Notes: generated from the sequence alone by a model not told the origin. A DNA stretch of 38,403 nt from Granulicella sp. (GCA_025408425.1 JANXYX010000053.1:1-38403), one strand, 5' to 3'; shown: positions 15,420 through 32,380, counted from the stretch's first letter. Numbers and translations are program-made.

Positions 15420-17699
15420 ATGCTGACGGTTGTCGCACTCACGATGGCAATCAGCGGCTTGGGAACCGCTGCGTGGATGATGTGCCAGGAGCGAGTACGC
15501 AGTGCGCGACGCAAGGCTGCGGCCTTCGAACAATCAAAATTTCTGGCGGCGGCTGAGACCAGTCTGGATGCGTTCACGATTCTGGATTCAGTGCGGGATG
15601 AGACGGGTGGGATCGTCAACTTCCGGTTTAGCTATGTAAACGCAAACGCTGAAGGGATGGCGGGGCTGCCGCGGTTGAAATTGTTGGGGCAGACGCTGGA
15701 AGCAGTGCTCCTGCCGGATCCGTCTGGCTGGCTGCGCGAGCAATTGCGTCGAGTCGTTGAGACTGGTGAGCCCGTTTGTGATGAGTTCCAGCTTGCAAAG
15801 CCGAATTCGCCAGCGACGGTATTTCAAGCAGGTACTTTGCACCAGCGGCCGCAGATCGCGACATGGATCCGCTACCAGGCGGTTAAGCTGGGAGACGGAG
15901 TCGCTCTGACCTGCAGCGACATCAGTGCGGTGAAAGCGGCCGAGGCCAGTTACCGGCAGATGGCGGAGTTTACGAACTCGATCTTTGAGAGTGCCCCGTT
16001 CAGCATGATCGCGACGAATCGGGATGGGTTGATTACCGCGATGAATGAGGCGGCGGAGAAGCTGTCAGGTTATCGCCGCGAAGAGCTGGTGGGTGTGGCT
16101 TCACTAACGATTCTGCATGACGAAAAAGAGTTGGAGGCCAGAGCAGGCGATCGCCAGCCGGGGACGACGGACCTGGCCGCCAGTGACGGCTTCGACGTAC
16201 TGACGGCAGGGCCGGCGAAGGGTGAGACAGAGGAGACGGAGTGGACTTATATCCGGAAGGATGGGTCGCGGATTCCGATCAACCTGGCGATGCGAGCGGT
16301 GATGTCAGAGGCGGGCGCGGTTAGCGGATTTGTTGGCATTGCGTTCGACATTACCGAGCGAAAGCAGATGCTTGACCACATGACATACATGGCGACACAC
16401 GACCATCTGACCGGACTGATGGGCCGCAAGCTGCTGCAGGAGAAGACAGCGCATGCCGTGGAGAGAGCACGACGCTATGGGACGAAGGTGGCGGTTTTCC
16501 TGATGGATCTGGACCAGCTGAAACGAGTCAACGACTCGCTGGGGCACACAAAGGGAGATCAGGTATTGGTGGAGATCGCAGGCCGCCTGCAACGTGCGGT
16601 GCGTAGCTCAGACCTCGTGGCGCGAGTTGGTGGAGACACCTTTGCCGTGGTGATGACTGACATTACAAGCGTGGCGGATGTGGAGCAGTGCGGGATCAAC
16701 CTGGTGCAGCGGGTCGCGCCGGTGGTGGTGCTGGATGAACATGAAGTCCACGTGACGACAAGTATGGGGGTTTGCATCTACCCGGACTTCGCCACCGACG
16801 CGAAGCACCTGTTGAAACGGGCGAATGCCGCGATGCATGTGGCGAAGGAGAACGGGCGTAACCAGTACCAGATCTTCAGCGAAGGCATGTTGAAAGAGAC
16901 GGTTGGCCGGCTATCGATGGAACATGCCCTACGCCACGCTCTGGCCAATGACGAGCTAAGTCTGCACTATCAGCCGCAGGTTTCGCTGTTGAATGGCGCG
17001 GTGATCGGCATGGAGGCTCTGCTGCGGTGGACACATCCGAAGCTGGGCTCGATACCGCCAGCTCAGTTCATACCGCTGGCCGAAGAGACAGGACTTATTG
17101 TGCCAATCGGCGAGTGGGCTTTCACAACGGCGTGCTGTGAAGCGATGACTCTGCGAGAAGAGCTGGGAACAGATCTGACGATCTCGGTTAATCTTTCTCC
17201 GCGTCAGTTCCAACAGAAGAACCTGGTACAGGTTGTGAAGAATGCGCTTTCGATAAGCGGTTTACCGGCGCGTAGCCTGGAGATCGAGATCACAGAGAAC
17301 ATGTTGATGGTTAACTCCGAGACGAATCTGGACAAATTGCAACAGATTCGGGATCTGGGAGCGCGGATTGCGATTGATGACTTTGGGACTGGATTCTGCA
17401 GCTTCACCTACCTGCTGCAGTACCAGGTGGACCGGCTGAAGATCGACCAGAGCTTTGTGAAGCAGGCAGTGAACGACGCAAACGCGGCAGCAGTTGTGAG
17501 AACGATTATTGCGATGTCGCACGGGCTGAACATCAAGGTGATCGCTGAAGGCGTTGAGACCGAAGAGCAATTGCGCTTTCTGATGCGGAGGAAGTGCGAC
17601 GAGGCGCAGGGACGCTTCTTCTCGGGTCCCGTGCCGGCGAGGAGCTTTGCTGCTGCGGTTCTGTCGGTGAGCGAGATGGGATTGATGCAGAATTTGTAA
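15420..17699 (+). CDS. PAS-GGDEF-EAL protein, predicted c-di-GMP phosphodiesterase
   Basis: This is a 759-aa signalling protein. One N-terminal membrane helix (2-21) precedes a PAS-like region (about 45-170), a second PAS/PAC domain (about 178-315, ending GIAFDITERKQ), a GGDEF domain (about 318-488) and an EAL domain (about 498-750). The GGDEF motif reads GGDTF (404-408), with the catalytic Glu replaced, though MDLDQLKRVNDSLGH is kept, so it may bind GTP without making c-di-GMP. The EAL set is intact: MEALLRW (532-534), NLSPRQF, EIEITE, IAIDDFGTGF, DRLKIDQ and AEGVET. The ATG at 15420 is preceded by GGAG 5 nt upstream; the longer TTG start at 15393 is less likely. The 294 bp before it contain no evident gene. 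Confidence 0.9.
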   Translation: MLTVVALTMAISGLGTAAWMMCQERVRSARRKAAAFEQSKFLAAAETSLDAFTILDSVRDETGGIVNFRFSYVNANAEGMAGLPRLKLLGQTLEAVLLPDPSGWLREQLRRVVETGEPVCDEFQLAKPNSPATVFQAGTLHQRPQIATWIRYQAVKLGDGVALTCSDISAVKAAEASYRQMAEFTNSIFESAPFSMIATNRDGLITAMNEAAEKLSGYRREELVGVASLTILHDEKELEARAGDRQPGTTDLAASDGFDVLTAGPAKGETEETEWTYIRKDGSRIPINLAMRAVMSEAGAVSGFVGIAFDITERKQMLDHMTYMATHDHLTGLMGRKLLQEKTAHAVERARRYGTKVAVFLMDLDQLKRVNDSLGHTKGDQVLVEIAGRLQRAVRSSDLVARVGGDTFAVVMTDITSVADVEQCGINLVQRVAPVVVLDEHEVHVTTSMGVCIYPDFATDAKHLLKRANAAMHVAKENGRNQYQIFSEGMLKETVGRLSMEHALRHALANDELSLHYQPQVSLLNGAVIGMEALLRWTHPKLGSIPPAQFIPLAEETGLIVPIGEWAFTTACCEAMTLREELGTDLTISVNLSPRQFQQKNLVQVVKNALSISGLPARSLEIEITENMLMVNSETNLDKLQQIRDLGARIAIDDFGTGFCSFTYLLQYQVDRLKIDQSFVKQAVNDANAAAVVRTIIAMSHGLNIKVIAEGVETEEQLRFLMRRKCDEAQGRFFSGPVPARSFAAAVLSVSEMGLMQNL

Positions 17700-17779
17700 C
17701 TATATCAGTTGCATGTTTGAAGAACGATACAAACCCCAACCTCGGCGAGCGGTGAGGGTCCGGCGAGCGATGTGACAGA

Positions 17780-18037
17780 TCAGGCGGTTTGGCTTCGCCG
17801 AATCAGATGGTAGATGCCAAGGATAACGAGAGCTCCGATGAGTGACATCAAGAAGCCAGCAGATTGACCCTCCTGATAGTGACCAATCAACCGTCCAATA
17901 AAAGTTCCCAGGAATGCACCAGCGATACCCAGGATCATGGTGATAAAGATGCCACCGGGATCTTTCCCGGGCATGATGAATTTGGCGACTGCACCGACGA
18001 CGATTCCAATGAGAGCAGTCCAAAGCAAGTGAAGCAT
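17780..18037 (-). CDS. GlsB/YeaQ/YmgE family stress-response membrane protein
   Basis: This small 85-aa membrane protein has three hydrophobic helices and Gly-rich turns, with family signatures IGIVVGAVAKFIMPGKDPGG and ILGIAGAFLGTFIGRLIG. In enterobacteria, members (transglycosylase-associated by old annotation) are induced by general stress or acid; a molecular function is not established. The ATG at 18037 has a GGAGG site 8 nt upstream. A longer in-frame start at 18052 would place that site inside the gene and is less likely. It is divergent from the VOC-family gene. Confidence 0.88.
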   Translation of the reverse strand: MLHLLWTALIGIVVGAVAKFIMPGKDPGGIFITMILGIAGAFLGTFIGRLIGHYQEGQSAGFLMSLIGALVILGIYHLIRRSQTA

Positions 18038-18156
18038 AGGCGTTTCCTCCATTGATTATTCAGCAGGGATACCGAGCGAGCGAGAGTACGGGAGACGCAT
18101 ACGCTTTTACGAGACCGATACGTTTTTTTCTGGAGGTGGAGTATCCCGGCAGACGC

Positions 18157-18168
18157 TGCGACGTCGCA
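18157..18168. promoter_or_regulatory. 12-bp perfect palindrome in a divergent promoter region
   Basis: TGCGACGTCGCA lies between the divergent GlsB-like and VOC genes. It could be an operator. Nothing else supports it, and a GC-rich genome gives such palindromes by chance. Confidence 0.2.
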
Positions 18169-18231
18169 CGCTTCCCAGTGGCATGCATCGAAGAGATCGC
18201 TGCTTCATCGAATAACTAAGAGGAGCAGGTG

Positions 18232-18720
18232 ATGAGCGACGCACAGATCGATTCAGGGGTACGGATTGGCCATGTCCACCTTAAGGTAGCGGACCTGGAG
18301 CGAGCACTAGGTTTCTACTGCGGGGTGTTGGGATTTGAGTTGATGCAGCGGTTTGGAGAGAGCGCAGCGTTTATCTCTGCGGGTGGGTATCACCACCATA
18401 TTGGACTGAACACCTGGGAAAGCGCGGGAGGGAAGTCTCCGGCGTTTGGAACTACAGGGCTGTACCATCTGGCGATCTTGTATCCCACGCGAACTTCGCT
18501 GGGTGACGCGCTAAAGCGTCTGATAGACGCCGGAGTGCAGTTGGATGGCGCCGCCGACCATGGGGTGAGCGAGGCACTTTATCTGCGCGATCCGGATGAA
18601 AATGGAGTGGAGTTGTACCGCGACCGCCCGCAGGAGCAGTGGCCGCGGGACGCCCAAGGGGAGCTGTCGATGTACACGCGGGCACTGGATCTGGGGACGC
18701 TGCTGGCTGAGGCCGGCTAA
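18232..18720 (+). CDS. VOC-family dioxygenase/glyoxalase-like protein (CatE-like)
   Basis: This 162-aa protein is a single vicinal-oxygen-chelate unit of paired beta-alpha-beta-beta-beta modules. Metal-ligand candidates are the His in GHVHLKV (about 14-16), the His in LYHLAI and the Glu in NGVELYRD. The HHHIGLNTWES stretch resembles CatE-type catechol-2,3-dioxygenase-like proteins. The actual substrate cannot be read from sequence, so ring-cleavage activity is only a possibility. The ATG at 18232 has AGGAG 6 nt upstream; an adjacent GTG at 18229 is less likely. The stop overlaps the stop of the convergent gene by 3 nt. Confidence 0.85.
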   Translation: MSDAQIDSGVRIGHVHLKVADLERALGFYCGVLGFELMQRFGESAAFISAGGYHHHIGLNTWESAGGKSPAFGTTGLYHLAILYPTRTSLGDALKRLIDAGVQLDGAADHGVSEALYLRDPDENGVELYRDRPQEQWPRDAQGELSMYTRALDLGTLLAEAG

Positions 18721-19145
18721 GCCGTTTCGACGGGAGTCTCGGGCGCGTTGGCAGGCTCGGCGCGCCGAACGATCAGGCCGTTCTTCCAGAGGGCGAGGAC
18801 AACATCCATCTGGCTGGCGTGGGGAATGTCTTCTCCGTCGGTGACCTCGGCCCACAGAGAATTGACGGACTTGTGTGTTCCGGCGGCGAGCAGTGAGACT
18901 GCCCGAATGGCGTAGGACTTATTTTTGTTCGATGGCGCGTACTGGCCAGCGGGGATACCTTTGACGAGGCCTGCTTCGCAGAGGCTTAGAAATGCATTCC
19001 GAGGACTACCTTTTCTCTGGGCCGAAGGGCTGGTGGGGTACAGCTTTCTGATGGCATCGTTCCAACGATCTGCGGGGCTGATTGCCTTGCCGTAGGTTTC
19101 CATGCGTGCTGCGAGCAAAGCTGCTTCGCCATATCTATTTGCCAT
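18717..19145 (-). CDS. Conserved hypothetical protein
   Basis: This 142-aa soluble protein begins MANRYGEAALLAARM and is followed by a helix-rich body containing PADRWNDAIRKLYP and RNAFLSLCEAGLVKGIPAGQY. There is no signal peptide or membrane segment. The middle looks like a small DNA-binding or helical adaptor fold, but I cannot assign it. It resembles proteins filed under a domain of unknown function (possibly DUF6979, from memory and unchecked). Its stop codon overlaps that of the convergent VOC gene (18717-18720), so the two mRNAs share complementary 3' ends. Confidence 0.7.
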   Translation of the reverse strand: MANRYGEAALLAARMETYGKAISPADRWNDAIRKLYPTSPSAQRKGSPRNAFLSLCEAGLVKGIPAGQYAPSNKNKSYAIRAVSLLAAGTHKSVNSLWAEVTDGEDIPHASQMDVVLALWKNGLIVRRAEPANAPETPVETA

Positions 19146-19358
19146 CTTGAATCCTCATAGTGTCCAGATGCGATTCTAACGGGTTCGCCATGGTGTGTGA
19201 CTGGCAATGCCGAAACACGGTGTGGCTGGAGTTGCACTCGCAGTTGAAATGATGGCCATTCTTGCGGCTCACTCGTTGACTGGTTGGGCGTGGCGGAATA
19301 ATCTCGCCTGAACCAGATTCACCTGCAACCTAGTCTCGGCTGCAACAAGGAGCACCGC

Positions 19359-21032
19359 ATGAAGCATTGGATGAAGATTGCCGGGACGATGGTGGGGGTG
19401 TTAGTGCTGTTGGTGGTGGCGCTTCCCTTCTTTGTGAACGCTATTACGTTTCGTCCCGTACTGGAAGAGCAGTTGACGGCGGCACTGGGGCGACAGGTGA
19501 AGCTGGGAGATCTGACGCTATCGGTCTTCTCGGGGAGTTTGGTGGCGAACGATCTGAGCATCGCAGGCGATCCTAGCTTCAGCCCGGAGCCGTTCCTGGT
19601 GGCGAAGCAGCTGCGCATCGGCGTGGAGTTGAAACCGCTAATATTTTCGAGGAAATTGCAGGTGCGAAGCTTCGAGGCAGAGGCGCCGGAGATCCACCTG
19701 ATCCGGGCAGCGAATGGCGCTTGGAACTTCTCCAGTTTGGGAAGGGGCGGGACGGGGAGCACGCAACGCGGTCTGAAGCCGTCGGCGTTCCCCAATCTGA
19801 CGGTGGGGCTTATTACGATCCGGGATGGCCGCGCGGTAGTAGAGAGTCTGCCTGCGCAGGGGCCGCCAGGGGTATACGAGCACTTGAACATCTCGGTGCA
19901 AGAGTTCTCTTTCGTCAAGGCGTTTCCTTTTACATTGGGCGCAAGTCTTCCGGCGGAGGGGACGGTAACGTTGGTTGGCACCGCAGGACCGCTGAATCAG
20001 CAGGACGCAGCGATGACGGCACTGGAGGCGCAGGTAACGGTGAAGCATCTGGACCCGGTGGCTGCTGGGTTTCTGGACGCGGATGTGGGCGTATCTATGC
20101 TTGCGGACATCGAGGCTCACGCTGTATCAAACGGAGTGACGCTGACGAGCAGTGGAACAATCCACACGCAACGACTGAAGATTATGAAGGGCGGCTCCCC
20201 TGCTCTGCAGCCAGTGGACCTGACCTACAACTTGACGCACACCCTGAAGGACAATACTGGGCAGGTACAGGATCTCGCAGTGAAGACGGGCGGGATCGCG
20301 GCGCATCTGAGCGGGACGTACCAACTGGCTACGAGTGATCCGTTGGTGAACCTCAAGCTATCAGCACAGAGTCTGCCGATCGACGGGTTGCAGGCGTTGC
20401 TTCCGGCGGCTGGAGTGAAGCTACCGAATGGATCCGTGCTGAAAGGCGGCACCCTAACGACGACGCTGGTGATTACTGGTCCAGCGAAAGACCTTGTGAT
20501 TGCGGGGCCGGTGGAGTTGAGCAATACGCGGCTTGCTGGATTCGACCTGGGGTCGAAGATGTCTGGAATTGCGGCGCTGGGCGGAGTGAAGTCGGCAGAT
20601 GTAACTAATATTCAAACGCTGCGGATGAATATGCGAGTGACAAACGCCGGAGTGCGAACCGACAATCTTTATGCGCTGCTGCCTGCACTAGGAGAGGCGA
20701 GTGGCAGTGGTACGGTGTCACCGGGGGGAGCGCTGGACTATCGGCTGACCGTGAAAGTGACTTCTACGCAAGGCATTGGCAAAGCGGGCGTGGACCTGCT
20801 GACGGCATTGAATGGGCTAGCAGGCGGTGCGGTATCAACAGCGGCAAAGAACGGCGTGCCGATGCTGATAACAGGGACGACCAGCAACCCCGTGATTAAT
20901 GTGGATTTGAAGGGACTCATACAGCAAAATGCCTCTTCGATCCTTGGACAGAGATCACAGCAGCTGGGTAAGGGAAGCGGACAGCAAAGTCCGCTGGATG
21001 CTTTGACGGGGCTAATTGGGAAGAAGAAGTAG
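19359..21032 (+). CDS. AsmA-family envelope protein
   Basis: This 557-aa protein is anchored by one N-terminal membrane helix (about 6-28). It continues into the AsmA N-terminal pattern FRPVLEEQLTAALGRQVKLGDLTLSVFSG with repeated beta-strands and SLVANDLSIAGDPSF, then a long beta-rich body to an AsmA-C-like region (about 380-520). AsmA relatives form bridge-like periplasmic structures implicated in phospholipid movement to the outer membrane, so a similar envelope role is inferred. The protein ends in a short GKKK tail. The ATG has AAGGAG 7 nt upstream. No partner gene is adjacent. Confidence 0.85.
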   Translation: MKHWMKIAGTMVGVLVLLVVALPFFVNAITFRPVLEEQLTAALGRQVKLGDLTLSVFSGSLVANDLSIAGDPSFSPEPFLVAKQLRIGVELKPLIFSRKLQVRSFEAEAPEIHLIRAANGAWNFSSLGRGGTGSTQRGLKPSAFPNLTVGLITIRDGRAVVESLPAQGPPGVYEHLNISVQEFSFVKAFPFTLGASLPAEGTVTLVGTAGPLNQQDAAMTALEAQVTVKHLDPVAAGFLDADVGVSMLADIEAHAVSNGVTLTSSGTIHTQRLKIMKGGSPALQPVDLTYNLTHTLKDNTGQVQDLAVKTGGIAAHLSGTYQLATSDPLVNLKLSAQSLPIDGLQALLPAAGVKLPNGSVLKGGTLTTTLVITGPAKDLVIAGPVELSNTRLAGFDLGSKMSGIAALGGVKSADVTNIQTLRMNMRVTNAGVRTDNLYALLPALGEASGSGTVSPGGALDYRLTVKVTSTQGIGKAGVDLLTALNGLAGGAVSTAAKNGVPMLITGTTSNPVINVDLKGLIQQNASSILGQRSQQLGKGSGQQSPLDALTGLIGKKK

Positions 21033-21048
21033 AGGAGCGGGTGAGCAA

Positions 21049-21747
21049 CTATCTGGACTTTTTTTTAGTGACGGGGGTTTTGCTTCCGGGGTTGGCAGGC
21101 TGATCCCATAGCTTGAAACCGCCGTCGATGGCATCGCTATTGGCACCGAGGATGATGCCTCCGGGAAACTCCTTCATGAGCTTGGCGTTGCCACCACCCA
21201 GAAGGACGTAGTCGCAGACGAGGGCAGCACGGAGGCGGCTGGCGATGTCGAGCACAGATTTGTGCCAACGCTTCTTGCCACGGCGTTCGAGACCGGCTGC
21301 GCCGATGTATTCCTCGTAAGTGCGTCCGTGTTTGTAAGGCAGGTGAGCCAGTTCGAGCGAGATAACGATGCCATCGAAGATCATGGCAGAGCCGAGGCCG
21401 GTGCCGGTTCCAAGGAAGAGCATGCGTCCTCCCTGGTAGCCGCCAAGGGCCTGCATGGCGGCGTCGTTCATAAAGCGGATGGGTTTGCCGAGAGCTTTCT
21501 GGTAGGGGAAGTCAACCCAGCCGGGAGCGAGGTTGTGAGGCTCTGCCAGGGGCTTGTGGTTTACGACGGGGCCGGGATAGCCGATGGAGACCCGGTCATA
21601 CTTCCAGCCATGCGTGGCGATGAGAACCTGCTCGACCATCTCTTTCGCTGTCATCTCGGGCCCCGAGGGAATCTTGAGGGGGACGCGATTGTCAGTGGAT
21701 GCGACCTTTACGTTCGTGCCGCCGATGTCGATGATCAGAACTTTCAT
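21049..21747 (-). CDS. ROK-family sugar kinase (polyphosphate-glucokinase-like)
   Basis: This 232-aa cytoplasmic kinase has the ROK/actin-like ATPase motifs: phosphate-1 DIGGTNVKVA (7-16), IGYPGPV (55-61), catalytic Asp in MNDAAMQALGG (Asp 95), phosphate-2 FLGTGTGLGSA (111-121), LELAHLPY (131-138) and adenosine GGGNA. Length and spacing resemble short polyphosphate/ATP-glucokinases more than the 300-aa ROK proteins, and the ROK zinc-binding Cys cluster is absent. Glucose phosphorylation is therefore inferred. The C-terminus is basic (VTKKKSR). The ATG at 21747 starts exactly at the conserved MKVLIIDIGG; the open frame runs 82 codons further upstream without resembling coding sequence. Confidence 0.85.
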   Translation of the reverse strand: MKVLIIDIGGTNVKVASTDNRVPLKIPSGPEMTAKEMVEQVLIATHGWKYDRVSIGYPGPVVNHKPLAEPHNLAPGWVDFPYQKALGKPIRFMNDAAMQALGGYQGGRMLFLGTGTGLGSAMIFDGIVISLELAHLPYKHGRTYEEYIGAAGLERRGKKRWHKSVLDIASRLRAALVCDYVLLGGGNAKLMKEFPGGIILGANSDAIDGGFKLWDQPANPGSKTPVTKKKSR

Positions 21748-22154
21748 CTGGCTAGGATACCCCTCATGCTGCGAAGGGAGACGGAGTTCATGTGGGTTGG
21801 GTGGATTGCAGCAGAATTCTTTGCCAGCTTCTAATCGCGATGTTGAATGACTGCTTTCCTGGGTAGCGCGAGCCCACGTTGGCAGGCATGGCAGCGGCGC
21901 CACAGGCTGCTTCGGCGAGAGCGGCTGGGGCAGCGGATCGACGATGATCGTCCTGCTCCAGGCATAGGGACAACTCTCACTCTGCCTATTCATGCCTGTT
22001 GATAATTTTAGATAAGTGTAACTCTAGAACCAGGATTGATCTTTCAAGTCGAAGATAATAAATGGAGTAAAATTGTCGATATTTTTTGCTGGACAATCGT
22101 ATACGTTGTGATTTATGGTAGTGATGGTTACCTTTAAACCTTGGAGAAGATAAC
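21748..22154. other. 407-bp divergent intergenic region (ROK gene / TonB-like gene)
   Basis: No gene is recognised here. The first 230 bp are GC-rich with short open frames lacking domains; the last 150 bp (about 22000-22150) are clearly AT-rich and probably hold the promoter of the downstream gene. One loose plus-strand match is TGGACA followed after 17 nt by TTATGG, near 22090-22120. Confidence 0.4.
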
Positions 22155-22637
22155 ATGCGCAAGCTAATTTTGGCCACACTCGCCCTGTCCCCGATGATGC
22201 TTCACGCTCAGGCAACTTCGCCTGCAAAAACCGCTTCCTCCAACTATGCTCCTACCTTGGAAGCCAAGTTGACCCAGCCCAAGTTCAGCTTCGAATCCAA
22301 CTTTGAGTCCAACACAGATCCCAGCGTTTCCGTCGGCACTACGGTTCGAATCTCCACCGGCATCACCGAGCCGGAGTTGATTCACATGGCTCCGATGGCT
22401 TCGCCAAGCAACTCCGAAGTCTACGTTCCAGGCGTGGAGCGGACGGCGGTTGTGTCGATGGTCGTAAACGAGAAGGGTATTCCGACAGACCTCAAGATTG
22501 TTCGGTCAGTCGGCCCGCTGATGGATCGCCGCGTTCTGGAGTCGGTGAGCCAGTACCGGTACAAGCCAGGCACGCTGAACCATCAACCGACGGCTGTTCC
22601 GGTGAATCTCGCAGTCGTGATTCGCTCTTCGCTGTAA
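22155..22637 (+). CDS. Secreted protein with TonB C-terminal-like domain
   Basis: This 160-aa protein begins with a signal peptide (MRKLILATLALSPMMLHAQA). After a short linker it carries a domain (about 85-158) with the TonB C-terminal pattern: AVVSMVVNEKGIPTDLKIVRSVGPLMDR, then VLESVSQYRYKPGT and VPVNLAVVIR. It lacks the membrane anchor and long Pro-rich spacer of a classical TonB, so it is unlikely to transduce energy alone. Stand-alone TonB_C proteins are numerous in genomes with many TonB-dependent transporters. A GGAGAAG site precedes the ATG. Confidence 0.8.
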   Translation: MRKLILATLALSPMMLHAQATSPAKTASSNYAPTLEAKLTQPKFSFESNFESNTDPSVSVGTTVRISTGITEPELIHMAPMASPSNSEVYVPGVERTAVVSMVVNEKGIPTDLKIVRSVGPLMDRRVLESVSQYRYKPGTLNHQPTAVPVNLAVVIRSSL

Positions 22638-22665
22638 TTCTGCTACTCCAAATCTAAGCTAGTAA

Positions 22666-22694
22666 AAGGGGCGGACTGTTTGAGTCTGCCCCTT
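22666..22694 (+). terminator. Terminator-like hairpin after the TonB-domain gene
   Basis: A 12-bp stem with one G-T pair (22666-22677 and 22683-22694; arm AAGGGGCGGACT) and a 5-nt loop, 28 nt past the stop. Only CTTC follows, so the T-tract is poor. Confidence 0.55.
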
Positions 22695-22768
22695 CTTCGT
22701 TGGCTGGGATTGCTAGTGGGTGGCGGAATTGGGTGCAGCCAGACTCAAACCCTCTGTTGCAAAGAAAT

Positions 22769-22792
22769 GGGCGGACTCTTTCGAGTCCGCCC
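22769..22792. terminator. Second, related hairpin between converging genes
   Basis: Perfect 10-bp stem GGGCGGACTC-TTTC-GAGTCCGCCC, followed by GTTGGTTTT on the plus strand and ATTTCTTTG on the minus strand. It could serve rpoC (ending at 22900) as well as the plus-strand gene. The arm shares GGGCGGACT with the hairpin at 22666-22694. Confidence 0.6.
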
Positions 22793-22816
22793 GTTGGTTT
22801 TAAGAGAGGCTTTGTA

Positions 22817-22834
22817 GCACGGCTAAAGCCGTGC
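22817..22834. repeat. REP-like palindrome GCACGGCTAAAGCCGTGC
   Basis: An 18-bp hyphenated palindrome in the rpoC/TonB-domain gap. Read on the minus strand, its flanks give the peptide GHGFSRA. From memory that peptide recurs in many short hypothetical proteins of Acidobacteriota, which suggests a dispersed intergenic repeat. Only one copy is seen in this window. Confidence 0.45.
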
Positions 22835-22899
22835 CCTTCCACCCCGGATGTATTCGTGCAAGTCGGGAATAGCGTTTCGCTTTCGCCGACCGCAGCGTA

Positions 22900-27090
<4,191 letters not shown>

Positions 27091-27221
27091 AGTTTGCGTC
27101 TCCGATGCAGCTTCCAGCTATTTGTTCTAGCTGAGGCTGCGGGTTGCTGTGCTTTGCTTCTGCTGGGCGTTGGAGGGTAGGCCAACACCTGCTTCTATTT
27201 TTTGAGCCCGTCCCGTTTAGC

Positions 27222-27266
27222 CGGTCCTTCGTGAATGTTGAGCGTGAGCCTCACTCAGAAGGACCG
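27222..27266 (-). other. Stem-loop in the rpoB-rpoC spacer
   Basis: CGGTCCTTC (27222-27230) and GAAGGACCG (27258-27266) form a perfect 9-bp stem, and the 27-nt interior can pair further (GTGA with TCAC). On the transcript it is followed by an A-rich, not U-rich, stretch, so it is not an intrinsic terminator. RNase processing or stability control is possible. Confidence 0.5.
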
Positions 27267-27290
27267 TGCCTGGGGTGGAGCGATAAGCGA

Positions 27291-31763
<4,473 letters not shown>

Positions 31764-31854
31764 GCTCTCTCCTGAGACTTACCGTTCGAGGCCTCTCCAA
31801 TGTGTATGCCTGCATCTCAATGACGAATAACAGGCAAAACCACGTTCTTGAGGT

Positions 31855-31874
31855 GGAGGGCGGTACGGCCCTCC
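31855..31874 (-). terminator. Small GC-rich hairpin upstream of rpoB
   Basis: GGAGGGC (31855-31861) and GCCCTCC (31868-31874) form a 7-bp stem with a 6-nt loop, in the leader about 90 nt before the rpoB ATG. No T-run follows on the minus strand; it may be an attenuator or structural element. Confidence 0.35.
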
Positions 31875-32145
31875 GGGTTTGTTTCTGATTGCGCAGTGTC
31901 TAGCTTTACTTCGGGTCCTGCTGCCCTCGATTGCAGCGAGTCCCTTGCGCAGAATGTCTTGCCGACTGAAAGCTACGGCGTTTGATTTTTGGGGCAATAC
32001 GTAAAATTGCCGCTTGTTGCTGAAATTGCCTGATGAAAACTTTTACTAACCAACTACGCCTTGAAGCTGCTATAAAGAACGCGTGCGACACGCCGATAAG
32101 CTACATTTCGGCGTTGGAACCTATAAACGCGGCAAAAGCGCCCAA

Positions 32146-32162
32146 TGGGACAGCGTGTCCCA
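32146..32162. repeat. Palindrome TGGGACA-N3-TGTCCCA
   Basis: Perfect 7-bp inverted repeat with a 3-nt centre in the rplL-rpoB spacer. Either a tight RNA hairpin or an operator-like DNA site. Confidence 0.4.
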
Positions 32163-32380
32163 CGAGCGCAAAGTCCGACTTGTGCACTGATTCCGTCGTA
32201 ATGGTGTGAATGCCTACCGCCATTTGAGGCTCGCCATGCCCCAAAGCTTGCTGCCGCTCCTAAACCTGTAACACAACGCGTATCCGCCGCTCGAAACGCG
32301 CTATGGCCGGCCCCTTAGCCTGCGTCAGCAGGATGAACCGGAGTACTACCGCTTGTTTTAGACTATAGCTCCGCCAAGCA

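Noticed and set aside
22654..22842. A 62-codon minus-strand frame beginning MEGHGFSRA
   Set aside because: It spans two terminator hairpins and a REP-like palindrome; best explained as repeat-derived and non-coding.
32190..32361. A possible gene remnant in the rplL-rpoB spacer (peptide PPLETRYGRPLSLRQQ in one frame)
   Set aside because: Too short, no start or homology that I recognise, and the region is dominated by hairpins.
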